From Phycisphaerales bacterium (lineage in GTDB: Bacteria > Planctomycetota > Phycisphaerae > Phycisphaerales > UBA1924): DNA of 64,000 bases. The translations under genes and the position numbers were made by a program. Location of the stretch: NCBI GenBank assembly GCA_020845755.1, contig JADLFE010000007.1, forward strand, positions 246,140 through 310,139, written 5' to 3'. Below the pieces are notes generated by a model. The model did not search any database. It was not told the DNA's origin and was given only the letters and a program-made list of their open reading frames with translations. Positions 12,107-20,992 of this stretch are shown piece after piece (the first letter of the stretch is position 1; every line of letters starts with the position of its first letter).

Positions 12107-13240
12107 ATGACACTCATCTACATCACGTTCCTCTCGCTGCTGGGCGTGCTCCTGGCCATCGACCTCATCTTCCTCAACCGGGGTTCCCACGTCATCGGGG
12201 TCGCCAAGGCCCTCCGTCAGACCGGCTTCTGGTTCCTCGTCGCCATGGCCTTCAACGTCGGCGTCTATCTCCTCTACGACCACCACGTCGCGGGCCTCGG
12301 CGGCCCTGCGCCCGCCATCGCCAGCGAGCCCGTGCAGCCACCCGTCGCCAGCGCCGGCAAGGGCGCGCTCCACGACGCGCTCATGCCCGAAAACGGGCGC
12401 GAGGCCGCCGTCATGTTCTTCCAGGGCTATCTCCTGGAGTTCATGCTCTCCCTCGACAACATGATGGTCATCGCCATCATCATCAACTACTTCCGCGTCC
12501 CGGCGAAGTACCAGCACCGCGTCCTCTTCTGGGGCATCATCGGCGCCGTCGCGCTCCGCGGCGCGCTCATCGGCCTGGGCGTCGCCATCGTCAGCAAGTT
12601 CCTCTGGGTGCTCTATCTCTTCGGCGCATTCCTCGTCTGGACCGCCCTCAAGCTCTGGCGCGCCGGCGACGAAGAGCCGCCCGATTTCGAACAGAACCTC
12701 ATCGTCCGCGCCGCCCGCGCCATCTTCCGCGTCACCCCCGATTACGACGGCGAGCGCTTCTTCTCTCGCCTTGATGGCAAGCTCGCCATCACCCCCATGC
12801 TCCTGGCCCTGCTCGTCGTCGATGTCGCCGACGTCGTCTTCGCCGTTGACTCCATCCCCGCCATCTTCGGCACCACCCTCGACCCATTCCTCGTCCTCAC
12901 CTCCAACTGCTTCGCGATCCTCGGTCTGCGCTCCCTCTACTTCGCCGTCGCCGCCCTTACACGTTCCTTCCGATACCTCAAGCTCGCCATCATCCTCATC
13001 CTCGGCTTCATCGGCGTGAAGATGCTCCTACCCGCCCTGGACCTCATCCCCGGCATACAGAAGGCCGGAATCGACTTCCACCTCTCCCCACTGCTCTCCC
13101 TGGGAATCATCGCCGCCATCATGCTCGTCGGAATCGTCGCATCCATCGTGAACCCGACCAAGGCGGAAGCCGAACAAGAAGGCAGCGGCAACGCCACGGA
13201 TTCCACCCGCGCTGACAACGACCGACGGAACGGCTCATGA
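12107..13240 (+). CDS. TerC-family integral membrane protein (second of a tandem pair)
   Basis: 377 residues from the ATG at 12107, where the protein begins with its first membrane helix MTLIYITFLSLLGVLLAIDL. A TTG at 12041 in the same frame is an alternative because a -10-like TACCAT precedes it by 7 nt. Hallmarks match the previous gene: EFMLSLDNMMVIAIIIN, VPAKYQHRVLFWGIIGA and DVVFAVDSIPAIFGTT. The loop after the second helix is shorter than in the paralogue. The C-terminus is hydrophilic and charged. The stop codon overlaps the next gene's ATG by 4 bp (ATGA), which couples this transporter to the PGPGW protein. The transported ion (Mn, Ca or another) is inferred only from the family. Confidence 0.92.
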   Translation: MTLIYITFLSLLGVLLAIDLIFLNRGSHVIGVAKALRQTGFWFLVAMAFNVGVYLLYDHHVAGLGGPAPAIASEPVQPPVASAGKGALHDALMPENGREAAVMFFQGYLLEFMLSLDNMMVIAIIINYFRVPAKYQHRVLFWGIIGAVALRGALIGLGVAIVSKFLWVLYLFGAFLVWTALKLWRAGDEEPPDFEQNLIVRAARAIFRVTPDYDGERFFSRLDGKLAITPMLLALLVVDVADVVFAVDSIPAIFGTTLDPFLVLTSNCFAILGLRSLYFAVAALTRSFRYLKLAIILILGFIGVKMLLPALDLIPGIQKAGIDFHLSPLLSLGIIAAIMLVGIVASIVNPTKAEAEQEGSGNATDSTRADNDRRNGS

Positions 13241-13767
13241 CCAACCCGGGCACCGAAGAAATACGCAACCAGCCGCCGGCCGATCCTGATGCGCCAAGTG
13301 CAGTGCCGGACGCCCCCGGCGCAGCGCCCGACGCCGAAGTCCCGCCGCGCCCGATGACGCTCCAAGAAGAGCCCGACCTCGCCACCACGGCGCTCGCCGA
13401 TCTGGCCAAGACCGCCGAAGCGACCTGGAAGCGAGCCCGCCGCTGGATCATCTTCGTTGTCGGCGTCTCGATCGTGCTCTTCGGCCTGATCGTCGGCATC
13501 CTCCCCGGCGTGCCCGGCATCCCCATCATGTTCCTGGGCTTCGCGCTCCTGGCCACCGAGTTCATCTGGGCACGCAAGATCCTCAAACGCCTGAAGCAGG
13601 AAGCACTCGCGCTCAAGGCCAAGGCCGAGCGTGCCATGGGCCTCACGCCCAGCACGCCACCCAACGAACAGGCCAGCGAAATTCGATCGCCCGACCCCGC
13701 CAGCGACGGCGATCAGAACACGCAAGGAAACCCGGACTCATCGCAAGATCACCGGGGCGCTGCCTGA
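13237..13767 (+). CDS. PGPGW-family membrane protein
   Basis: 176 residues, starting in the ATGA overlap with the second terC gene. A Pro/Ala-rich N-terminus of ~60 residues precedes a pair of membrane helices with the conserved reentrant core IVGILPGVPGIPIMFLGFAL, followed by LLATEFIWARKILKRL. That layout fits the small PGPGW putative transmembrane family, whose function is not established. The C-terminus is hydrophilic. Translational coupling suggests a role next to the TerC protein, for example in membrane stress, but this is inference. It converges with ftsI; no clear terminator is seen in the 181 bp between the two stop codons. Confidence 0.75.
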   Translation: MTNPGTEEIRNQPPADPDAPSAVPDAPGAAPDAEVPPRPMTLQEEPDLATTALADLAKTAEATWKRARRWIIFVVGVSIVLFGLIVGILPGVPGIPIMFLGFALLATEFIWARKILKRLKQEALALKAKAERAMGLTPSTPPNEQASEIRSPDPASDGDQNTQGNPDSSQDHRGAA

Positions 13768-13948
13768 GCGTTCTCGCCCCCGCTTGCCACATTGCGACGC
13801 ACATTCTGCCATCCGAGGAGCCCGCTCGATCGCGTCGTATTCACTCCCCGCACCTCACACCCGTGATGTGCAAGCCCGCGAGCCAATCGCGACGTTCCGC
13901 AACTCATTCACTCGGAAGCGATATCGCCCGACGCCCGAATCCCACTCG

Positions 13949-16060
13949 TCACTCCTGCGCGTTGTTCATCGCCGTGCTCCGCACGGGCGTCGTCAGCGCC
14001 GGATGCTGCTTCGATTCATCTTCTTTGGGCTCCTTGGGCGCGGGGGGCACGCCAAGATACGCCAAGCCCCGCTCCATGAACCGCCTCACCACCGGGCCCG
14101 CAGTCGAAGCGCCGTAGTGCAACTTCTTCCTCGCCAGTTCCGGGCCCGGATCATCGATCACGACCAGCGTTACCAGCCGCGGCCTCTCGACCGGCCCGCC
14201 CGCGATGAAACTCGAGTTGTACTGTCCATCGAAATAGCCGCTCGAGCCCACCGGGCGGCGTTTCCCCGTCGGCGCCTTGCCCAGCGGGATCTCCGCCGTG
14301 CCCGACTTGCCGAAGATCTCGTAGTTCCACGCGTGCTTGGTGTGCTCGCGCGCGTCGAGCTTGGCTTCCATGGCCTCCGTCACGCCCCGCATCGTCTGCC
14401 GCGTCAGCACCGCGACATCCGAAGGGAGGACGCGATACAGCACGCGATTCGCCGGGTCCACCTCCGTCACCGCCGTCATCCGCAGCGTCGGCAGCGTTCC
14501 CGCCAGATCGCCCGAGCGCGCAAAGTTCGAGAACGCACGAACCATCTGGAGCGGCGTCACCGACACCTCGTGCCCGAAGCACACCGACGTGTGCGTGTAC
14601 TTACTCCACCGCGACATGGGCGTCACGATCCCCGGGCTCTCGCCCGCCAGCCCGATGTTCGTCCGCTGGCCAAACCCGAATCGCGCCACCGCGTCGTGCA
14701 ACTGCTTGAACGAAAGCCGTTCGCCGACCTTCACCATGCCGATGTTCGACGAGTTGATCAGCACCTCGGTCCAGGTCATCTGGTCGCGCTTGGTTACATC
14801 CGAGATCGGGCGCCCGTACGACGTAAACCACGTCGTGTGCCCGGTTGCAAACACTTCATCGACCCGTGCCAGGCCCAGATCGGTGATCGTCGACCACACA
14901 AAGGGCTTGAACGTCGAGCCCGGTTCGTACACATCCTCAACGCAGCGGTTTCTCGCCAGCGCCGGGTGAATCGCGCGCCCCGGATCGGGCTTGAGCGTGA
15001 TGAACCGCACGCCCCCCACCGCCGGCGCAGGCACCGGAGCCTCGTGCCCGCCCTTCTTCACCGACTTGTCGATCCACGGATACGCCACCGCCTCCGGCAC
15101 CGGGCGCACGATGTCCACCATCGCCAGTATCTCGCCCGTGTTCGGATCAATGCTGATCAATCGCCCGCCCGCGGCGTTGTATTCCTCCACGCCGCGCATC
15201 AATTCCTCGCACGCGATCCGCTGCAACTCCAGATCGAGCGAGATCGACACGTCGTGCCCGGGCGTCGCCGGCTTGATCTGGTCGGGCTCGATCCAGAGCG
15301 GCCGCCCCGCCGAATCACGCACGAAACTGACCTTGCCCGCCTCGCCCGTGAGCCTCCGATCGAGCAACTTCTCTGAGCCGATCAGTCCCTCGCCCGCAAC
15401 GCCGACCTTGCCGATGATCGACGCGACCTCGCTCCCGCCCGGATACTCGCGGATCGGCCGCCGCTCAAGATGCACGCCCGCAAGTTTGAGCGCCCGCACC
15501 TTCTCCGCGACCTCGTCCTCGATCACGCCGCCGATCGGCAGATAGCGAATGGGCTTCTTGACATTCTCGTCGACCTCTTCGACCGCGCTGGCCGCCAGCT
15601 TCGGATCGACCTTCGCATCGTCCAGGCCGAGCAGTTCGCCGATCACCTGGCCCGGCGTCGGCGGCATCGCGGGCGGCTTCTCCGGCGTGCGCCTGGCGTT
15701 CTCCGCCATCCGCGACAGAATCCGTTCGCCCACCTGCTCCTCGGGCAACCCGAGCGTCCGCGCCAGCCCCACGATCACCGGCGAGGGCTCCTTTGGCAGT
15801 TCCACCGGATCGACATACACGCGCCAGCCAAATCGCGTCGCCGAGAGCACTCGCCCGCGACGATCCAGAATGTCGCCGCGTTGCGGCAGTTCGGACCGCA
15901 CCCCAACCCGTGGCCTCAGATACTCCTGCAGTTTCACCTCCGGGCGCACCTGCAACTGCACCACCCGCGCAAGCAAACCGCTAAGCAGCAGTGTCATCGC
16001 AAAGACCGCGATGAACCCGACCTTCGATGAACGACGGTGCGAGGGATGCACAGACATCAA
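13949..16060 (-). CDS. ftsI: Peptidoglycan D,D-transpeptidase FtsI / class B penicillin-binding protein
   Basis: 703 residues: short cytoplasmic tail, one membrane anchor (VFAMTLLLSGLLARVVQLQV), a PBP dimerisation domain beginning with LPQRGDILDRRGRVL, and a transpeptidase domain. Active-site motifs are SxxK in EPGSTFKPFVW (nucleophile Ser), SxN in INSSNIGMVK, and KSGT in EIFGKSGTAEIP. It cross-links septal peptidoglycan in the periplasm. The protein is longer than the usual ~580-620, with inserts in the dimerisation region and a Pro-rich tail. The ATG overlaps the stop codon of the ftsL-like gene by 4 bp. A functional class B PBP agrees with Phycisphaerae retaining peptidoglycan synthesis genes. 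Confidence 0.95.
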   Translation of the reverse strand: MMSVHPSHRRSSKVGFIAVFAMTLLLSGLLARVVQLQVRPEVKLQEYLRPRVGVRSELPQRGDILDRRGRVLSATRFGWRVYVDPVELPKEPSPVIVGLARTLGLPEEQVGERILSRMAENARRTPEKPPAMPPTPGQVIGELLGLDDAKVDPKLAASAVEEVDENVKKPIRYLPIGGVIEDEVAEKVRALKLAGVHLERRPIREYPGGSEVASIIGKVGVAGEGLIGSEKLLDRRLTGEAGKVSFVRDSAGRPLWIEPDQIKPATPGHDVSISLDLELQRIACEELMRGVEEYNAAGGRLISIDPNTGEILAMVDIVRPVPEAVAYPWIDKSVKKGGHEAPVPAPAVGGVRFITLKPDPGRAIHPALARNRCVEDVYEPGSTFKPFVWSTITDLGLARVDEVFATGHTTWFTSYGRPISDVTKRDQMTWTEVLINSSNIGMVKVGERLSFKQLHDAVARFGFGQRTNIGLAGESPGIVTPMSRWSKYTHTSVCFGHEVSVTPLQMVRAFSNFARSGDLAGTLPTLRMTAVTEVDPANRVLYRVLPSDVAVLTRQTMRGVTEAMEAKLDAREHTKHAWNYEIFGKSGTAEIPLGKAPTGKRRPVGSSGYFDGQYNSSFIAGGPVERPRLVTLVVIDDPGPELARKKLHYGASTAGPVVRRFMERGLAYLGVPPAPKEPKEDESKQHPALTTPVRSTAMNNAQE

Positions 16061-16446
16061 CGCGGCTCCGGATGCGTGCTTTCGGGCTCGTGCGCCAGCC
16101 TCTCGTGCGGAACGCCCGGCGCGGGACGCGAAGGCCTCGACCCCGTCCCGCCGTCCGCGTGCTTCGGCGCCGGCGGACCCATCAACTCCGGAGGCTCGAC
16201 CGGAGGAGGAGGCGACGCGGCCGGGCGCAAGGGGCCCGCGTCCGTCGCCATGTCGCGGATGTTCTCAGGATTCAGCCGCCGAGCGATCTGCGCCCGGAGC
16301 AGCCACAACTGCTCGTCGCTCTTGCGGATCCGCAATTGCGCCTCGGCCAGTTCGTGCGCGGCCTGCAACCGCTGCTGCCGCATCGCCAGGAGCGTGCAAC
16401 CCAGGATCCCCAGCGCCAAGATAATCGCCGCCAATTTCGCGAACAC
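16057..16446 (-). CDS. FtsL-like short membrane protein in the division cluster
   Basis: 129 residues. An N-terminal membrane helix (FAKLAAIILALGILGCTLLA) is followed by a helix with heptad-like spacing (QQRLQAAHELAEAQLRIRKS) and then WLLRAQIARRLNPENI. The C-terminal half is Pro-rich and disordered. Size, single anchor, coiled coil and position immediately before ftsI fit FtsL, the bitopic partner of FtsB/FtsQ in the divisome. Sequence conservation of FtsL is too low to be certain. The stop codon overlaps the ftsI start. It lies 66 bp after the LysM gene. Confidence 0.7.
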   Translation of the reverse strand: MFAKLAAIILALGILGCTLLAMRQQRLQAAHELAEAQLRIRKSDEQLWLLRAQIARRLNPENIRDMATDAGPLRPAASPPPPVEPPELMGPPAPKHADGGTGSRPSRPAPGVPHERLAHEPESTHPEPR

Positions 16447-16512
16447 GTCCGGCTCCGTCCACTGCTACGCCGACCCGGCCGCTCCGCGGTCCGGACGTCG
16501 AACTACCGACAT

Positions 16513-17544
16513 TCACGACATCGGGACCTTGATCACGTCGCCAACCTGGATCGCGTCCTCGCTCTCCAGATCAGGATTTGCACGGATCAGATCCTCCGTC
16601 CGCGAGGCCGAGCCGAGCAGACGCTTAGCGATCGTGTTCAGCGTGTCGCCCTGCTTCACGGTGTACGTTGTCGGCGCCGCCTTCTTCGTGTCCGCCTTGG
16701 CAATGTCCGTCCTTGCCGGTGCCTTCGAGCCCTTCAGGTCGGGCTTTGCCGCCGGCTTGACCTCGGGCTTGGTCGTCTTCTTCGCGGGAGTGTTGCTCGC
16801 AACCTTGTTCGACGGCCCAAAGTCGATCGGGGACTGCTGAAGAGGATCGATGATCTTCACGCCCATGTCCTTGGCGATCGGCAGATCAAGCACGGGGATC
16901 TGCAATTTCGCACCGACGCGGATCTCGCCCTTCTTGCCCACGGCCTTGGGATTCGCCTGCGCGATCAGGTTCCACTTGTTCGCGTCGCCGAGCGTCTTCT
17001 TGGCGATCTTTACCATCGAATCGCCCTCGACCACCGTGTACTCGCGCATCTTCGGGGCCGCGCTGCCACCGGTAAGATCGGGCATGCCGGTATGAATCGG
17101 CACCTGCTCCGTGCCCGCGAGCGGATCCAACTGCACGCCGCTCTTCGCCGCGGCTTCGATCAGGCTCTGATCCGAATTGCTCGCCTTCTTTCCGCCGCTC
17201 AGATCGACGGGCTTAAGCGTCCCGCCGTTGTCCTTCATCTGATCGATCGTCATCGGTGCTTCTGGGAGCGGGAGCGGCGCGGGCTCCTCATGTCCCATGG
17301 CCAGCCGATCGTGCCCAGCGGCGGGACCAGCCGTCGGCTCCGTCGCCGCCGTCTTGTTCACCGGCACCCCGGGCAATCCCGAGATCGGCTCCACCGGCTC
17401 CGAGGCTTTCACCAGATTCGGCGTCACGTCAGGCATCGCAAGCTTCACGCCCCGAGCCTTGGATAGGTGATCGCTGATGAGCACCGTCACCAGCAGGACC
17501 AGCGAGAAACCGATGATGAGCGCCAGTTTCAGTTCGCGATTCAC
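16513..17544 (-). CDS. Membrane-anchored protein with two LysM domains
   Basis: 343 residues from the GTG at 17544, which has GAGGTG six bases upstream; another in-frame GTG lies 9 bp earlier. One N-terminal membrane helix (LALIIGFSLVLLVTVLI) anchors it. A long Pro/Lys/Ala-rich linker separates it from LysM 1 (YTVVEGDSMVKIAKKTLG, about residues 170-217) and LysM 2 (YTVKQGDTLNTIAKRLLG, near the C-terminus). LysM domains bind N-acetylglucosamine in peptidoglycan. The gene is placed between rsmH and the ftsL-like gene, so a role tethering the divisome to the wall is plausible. No enzymatic domain is visible. Confidence 0.85.
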   Translation of the reverse strand: MNRELKLALIIGFSLVLLVTVLISDHLSKARGVKLAMPDVTPNLVKASEPVEPISGLPGVPVNKTAATEPTAGPAAGHDRLAMGHEEPAPLPLPEAPMTIDQMKDNGGTLKPVDLSGGKKASNSDQSLIEAAAKSGVQLDPLAGTEQVPIHTGMPDLTGGSAAPKMREYTVVEGDSMVKIAKKTLGDANKWNLIAQANPKAVGKKGEIRVGAKLQIPVLDLPIAKDMGVKIIDPLQQSPIDFGPSNKVASNTPAKKTTKPEVKPAAKPDLKGSKAPARTDIAKADTKKAAPTTYTVKQGDTLNTIAKRLLGSASRTEDLIRANPDLESEDAIQVGDVIKVPMS

Positions 17545-17698
17545 GGTGTGCACCTCGGTTTCGACCCCACCTTGGGCCGCACCAAGCCTTCCCCATCCAC
17601 ACGACCGCGACGCCCATCCATGACGCCGCTGCTCGCCGTGTTTACCAAACCTCTCTCGCCGGGTTTCACCCCGACGCGAGCATCATAACCAGCGCCCG

Positions 17699-18640
17699 TC
17701 ACGTGCCAAGCGCCCCACCAATTCGAACCGCGCGAAGTTTCGCCGACCGGGACCTCGGATTCGTCCGCTGTTCAGGTTCGTCGGCCATCGCGGGCGACCG
17801 CGTGAGCACCTCTCCCACCCCCCGTGACGCCGTCTCTTCCAGCGCCCGCTTCACGAGCCGGTCCTCCAGGGAATGGAAAGAGATGATCGCCACCCGCGCT
17901 CCCGCCGAAAGCCACGACCCCGGTGCACCCGCCCCACGCAAAATCGCCGCGAGCAACGCCTGCAGGCTCCCCAGCTCGTCATTGACGGCGATCCGCAGGC
18001 CCTGAAACGAACGCGTCGCCGGGTCGATGGGCGAAGGCCCACTCCGACCAGACAGCACCGATCGCACGACCTCCGCAAGCCGTGCCGTCGTCAAGATCGG
18101 CGTTTCCTTCCGAGCTTGGACAAGTTTTCGGGCCACCAATCCCGCGTGCCTCTCCTCTCCATAGTCACGCAGAATTCGCGCCAATTCCGCTTCCGGCAGG
18201 CCGTTAACCAGATCCGCCGCCGACAGTTTCAAGCCCGGGTCCAGACGCATGTCCAAGGGCCCGTCCAGCCGGAAACTCAGCCCCCGCGCCGGGTCGTCCA
18301 CCTGGTTCGACGAGAACCCGAGGTCCGCCAGCGCCATGTCCGCGCGAATCCCCCGCTCCCCCAGCGTGCGCGGCAACTCCGCAAAGTTCCCGCGAATCGT
18401 CACGATCTCCGGGCAATGCTCGCCGCCCGTCCGTCTCACCGCTTCCGCCGCCTTGCCCAGGTTGCCGTCGTCCACGTCGTTCAGCACGATCCGCCCCGAC
18501 GCCCCCACCAGCGGCGCAACCAGCGACGCGTGCCCGCCCAGCCCCGCCGTGCAGTCGACATACGTCTCGCCCTCGCGCGGCGACAGCACCCCCAGCACCT
18601 CGCGGGGCAGCACCGGAACATGGCCGAGCCCATCAGTCAC
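17699..18640 (-). CDS. rsmH: 16S rRNA (cytosine1402-N4)-methyltransferase RsmH
   Basis: 313 residues starting with GTG at 18640. RsmH (MraW) methylates C1402 of 16S rRNA with S-adenosylmethionine. Diagnostic features are GHVPVLPREVL at the start, the SAM-binding DCTAGLGGHASL, the DLGFSSNQVDDPARGLSFR block, and the C-terminal FHSLEDRLVKR motif. The length matches the family. It opens the division cluster rsmH-LysM-ftsL-ftsI; mraZ is not upstream. No Shine-Dalgarno is seen. A TACGCT hexamer ends 6 nt before the GTG, suggesting a leaderless transcript. The start lies only 41 bp from the divergent sppA start. Confidence 0.97.
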   Translation of the reverse strand: MTDGLGHVPVLPREVLGVLSPREGETYVDCTAGLGGHASLVAPLVGASGRIVLNDVDDGNLGKAAEAVRRTGGEHCPEIVTIRGNFAELPRTLGERGIRADMALADLGFSSNQVDDPARGLSFRLDGPLDMRLDPGLKLSAADLVNGLPEAELARILRDYGEERHAGLVARKLVQARKETPILTTARLAEVVRSVLSGRSGPSPIDPATRSFQGLRIAVNDELGSLQALLAAILRGAGAPGSWLSAGARVAIISFHSLEDRLVKRALEETASRGVGEVLTRSPAMADEPEQRTNPRSRSAKLRAVRIGGALGT

Positions 18641-18646
18641 GCGCGG

Positions 18647-18652
18647 AGCGTA
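18647..18652 (-). promoter_or_regulatory. -10-like hexamer of a probable leaderless rsmH promoter
   Basis: On the minus strand TACGCT is followed by 6 nt and the GTG of rsmH. It lies back to back with the sppA hexamer, 16 bp away. Confidence 0.4.
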
Positions 18653-18668
18653 CGCCGCCCCCGCGTCG

Positions 18669-18674
18669 TAGACT
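18669..18674 (+). promoter_or_regulatory. -10-like hexamer of a probable leaderless sppA promoter
   Basis: TAGACT is followed by exactly 7 nt and the ATG of the SppA-like gene at 18682. There is no Shine-Dalgarno between them. Confidence 0.45.
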
Positions 18675-18681
18675 TGCCCCC

Positions 18682-19725
18682 ATGCCCATTCATAACCCGC
18701 GACGCCGATACCTCACCCTCGCCGCATCGCTCGCGGCGACCCTCCTCGCCGCCTGCACCCCCAAAGTCACCGTCAACCTCGGCGCCGGTTCCGACGGCTC
18801 ACTCGCCGAGCGCGTCGTCCTCGCCGACGACAACCCCGGCAACTCAAAGGTCGCCATGATCGACGTGCGCGGCCTCATCATGGACGCCCGCCGCCCAGGC
18901 CTCGTCGGCTCAGGCTCCAACCCCGTCGATGACCTCGTCGCACGCCTCGACCTCGCCGCCAAGGACACCTCCATCAAAGCCGTCGTCCTCCGCGTCAACT
19001 CGCCCGGCGGCACCGTCACCGGTAGCGACACCATGTACCACGAGGTCCGCCACTTCGCCGAAACAACCCACAAGCCCGTCGTCGCTTGCATGGGCGAAGT
19101 CGCCGCCAGCGGCGGGTACTACCTCTCCCTCGCCGCCGACCACATCATCGCCCAGCCCACAACCGTCACCGCCTCCATCGGCGTCATCGTCCCCACCATG
19201 AACTTCAGCGAGGGACTCGCCAAAATCGGCATCGTCGCCCGCAACGTCGTCTCCGGCAAGAACAAGGACATGGCCTGGCCCTACTCACCGATGAAGGACG
19301 AGCAGTACCAGGTCCTGCAAACGATGGTCAACGACTACTACGCCCGCTTCCGCGGCCTGGTCGTCGCACGCCGCCCCGGCCTCGCCGCCAGCAACCTCGA
19401 CGAAGCAACCGACGGCCGCGTCGTCACCGGCGCTCGCGCCAAGGAACTCGGCCTCGTCGACGAGCTCGGCGGCATCCGCGAGGCCTTCGCCGCCGCCAAG
19501 TCTCGCGCCGGCGTGAACAGCGCCACACTCGTCAAGTACGCCGTCGGCGACTACGAGCCGCGCACCGCTTACGCCTCCAGCGAACCTCTCGCGACAGTCT
19601 GGCCCGGCGCATCCTCCGGCGACACCAACCTTCTCAAACTCGATCTCTCCGGGGGCCCGGGCGCCCTTTCCGCCGCCGCCGAAACCTCCGGCTTCTACTT
19701 CCTCTGGCTCCCCACTCTGCCGTAA
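18682..19725 (+). CDS. sppA: SppA-type signal peptide peptidase (S49), lipoprotein
   Basis: 347 residues. An N-terminal signal ends with the lipobox LLAAC, so Cys25 should be lipidated and the enzyme anchored on the outer face of the membrane; SppA is normally held by a transmembrane helix instead. The S49 core is clear: LRVNSPGGTVTGSD binding region, nucleophile Ser in GEVAASGGYYLSLAAD, ASIGVI, and VSGKNKDMAWPYSPM with the catalytic Lys. VTGARAKELGLVDELGG closes the fold. It is a single-domain S49 protein (like the short SppA of Bacillus). It degrades cleaved signal peptides or other membrane peptides. It is divergent from rsmH. Confidence 0.9.
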   Translation: MPIHNPRRRYLTLAASLAATLLAACTPKVTVNLGAGSDGSLAERVVLADDNPGNSKVAMIDVRGLIMDARRPGLVGSGSNPVDDLVARLDLAAKDTSIKAVVLRVNSPGGTVTGSDTMYHEVRHFAETTHKPVVACMGEVAASGGYYLSLAADHIIAQPTTVTASIGVIVPTMNFSEGLAKIGIVARNVVSGKNKDMAWPYSPMKDEQYQVLQTMVNDYYARFRGLVVARRPGLAASNLDEATDGRVVTGARAKELGLVDELGGIREAFAAAKSRAGVNSATLVKYAVGDYEPRTAYASSEPLATVWPGASSGDTNLLKLDLSGGPGALSAAAETSGFYFLWLPTLP

Positions 19726-19825
19726 TCCTCTCCTCGCTCATCCGCCCTTCTGTCTTTCCCAGCGCCTACCGCCCAGTGCCTTCTGTTTCTCCGCCACTTC
19801 GCCACTTCCCTTCAAGGAGTCCCGT

Positions 19826-20992
19826 ATGCCCCCGACCCGCGCCATCGTCCTGGGTGCCGGCATGGTCGGCTCGGTCATGGCCGCCGATCTCGCCTCCGAC
19901 CCCGGCTTTGACGTGACCGTCGCCGATCTCCGCCCCGCCAATCTCGCCGCCGCCAAGGACCGCGCCGCCGGCAAACTCAAGACTGTGCAGGCCGATCTCG
20001 CCAGCCCCGCCGAAGTCAAGAAGCTCGTTGCCGATTACGACCTCGTCCTGGGCGCAATCGCCAGTTCCATCGGCCTGCAAACCCTCCGCGCCGTCATCGA
20101 GGCCGGGAAGAACTACTGCGACATCACCTTCATGGCCGAGGACGCCATCGACCTCGACGATCTCGCCAAGAAGCACAACGTCACCGCCGTCGTCGATTGC
20201 GGCGTCGCTCCCGGCATGTCGCACATGATCGCCGGCGCCGAAGCCTCCGCCATGGACTCCTGCGAGAACATCGAGATCTACGTCGGCGGCCTGCCGCGCG
20301 AACGCCGCTGGCCCTTCCAGTACAAGGCCCCCTTCTCCCCCGGCGATGTCATCGAGGAATACACCCGCCCCTCGCGCCTTGTCGAACACGGCAAGGTCGT
20401 CATCCGCGAGGCCCTCTCCGAACCCGAACTTATGAACTTCCCGGGCGTCGGAACCCTCGAAGCCTTCAACACCGACGGCCTGCGCTCCCTCGCGCGCACC
20501 TTCAACGTCCCCTTCATGAAGGAAAAAACCCTCCGCTACCCAGGGCACATCGAACTCATGCGCGTCCTCCGCGCTACCGGTCTCTTCTCCACCGACCCCA
20601 TCGACGTGAACGGCGTCAAAGTCGCCCCGCGCGATCTCCTCGCCAAACTCATGTTCCCCCTCTGGACCTTCCAGCCCGGCGAAGAAGACGTCACCGTCAT
20701 GCGCATCATCGTCGATGGCAGCAAGAACAACCGCCGCACCCGCGTCAACTGGGACCTCCACGACACCTACCACCATCCCAGCCGCGCCACCAGCATGTCG
20801 CGCACCACCGCCTTCCCCTGCACCATCATGGCCCGCCTCGTCGCCTCCGGTGAATTCAGCCACAAGGGCGTCATCGTTCCGGAACTCATCGGTCAAGCGC
20901 CCGGTATCCTCACCAAGGTCATCGATCAGCACCGATCCAAGGGCGTGAACTACACACGCTCCGAAACACCCCTCGACGGGAGCCACGCGTGA
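19826..20992 (+). CDS. Saccharopine dehydrogenase-family oxidoreductase
   Basis: 388 residues starting ATG with AAGGAG upstream. The N-terminal Rossmann fold has IVLGAGMVGSVMAADLA for NAD(P) binding, followed by DYDLVLGAIASSIGLQTLRA and DITFMAED. CGVAPGMSHMIAG is characteristic of saccharopine dehydrogenase (glutamate-forming) and related carboxynorspermidine dehydrogenases. The length fits LYS9-type enzymes without fusion domains. It could interconvert saccharopine and aminoadipate semialdehyde plus glutamate; the ALDH7-type gene at 54655 would take the semialdehyde further. The stop codon overlaps the next gene's GTG (GTGA), coupling it to the HtrA protease, which is an unexpected partner. 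Confidence 0.85.
   Translation: MPPTRAIVLGAGMVGSVMAADLASDPGFDVTVADLRPANLAAAKDRAAGKLKTVQADLASPAEVKKLVADYDLVLGAIASSIGLQTLRAVIEAGKNYCDITFMAEDAIDLDDLAKKHNVTAVVDCGVAPGMSHMIAGAEASAMDSCENIEIYVGGLPRERRWPFQYKAPFSPGDVIEEYTRPSRLVEHGKVVIREALSEPELMNFPGVGTLEAFNTDGLRSLARTFNVPFMKEKTLRYPGHIELMRVLRATGLFSTDPIDVNGVKVAPRDLLAKLMFPLWTFQPGEEDVTVMRIIVDGSKNNRRTRVNWDLHDTYHHPSRATSMSRTTAFPCTIMARLVASGEFSHKGVIVPELIGQAPGILTKVIDQHRSKGVNYTRSETPLDGSHA

Noticed and set aside
10571..12517. Open frame of 648 codons on the minus strand opposite the terC genes
   Set aside because: Glu/Asp/Gly/Arg-rich shadow of two membrane proteins with clear family motifs on the plus strand.
17700..17735. tRNA T-arm-like sequence GGTTCGAATTGG
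   Set aside because: It lies in frame in the C-terminus of rsmH and no acceptor or anticodon stem surrounds it.
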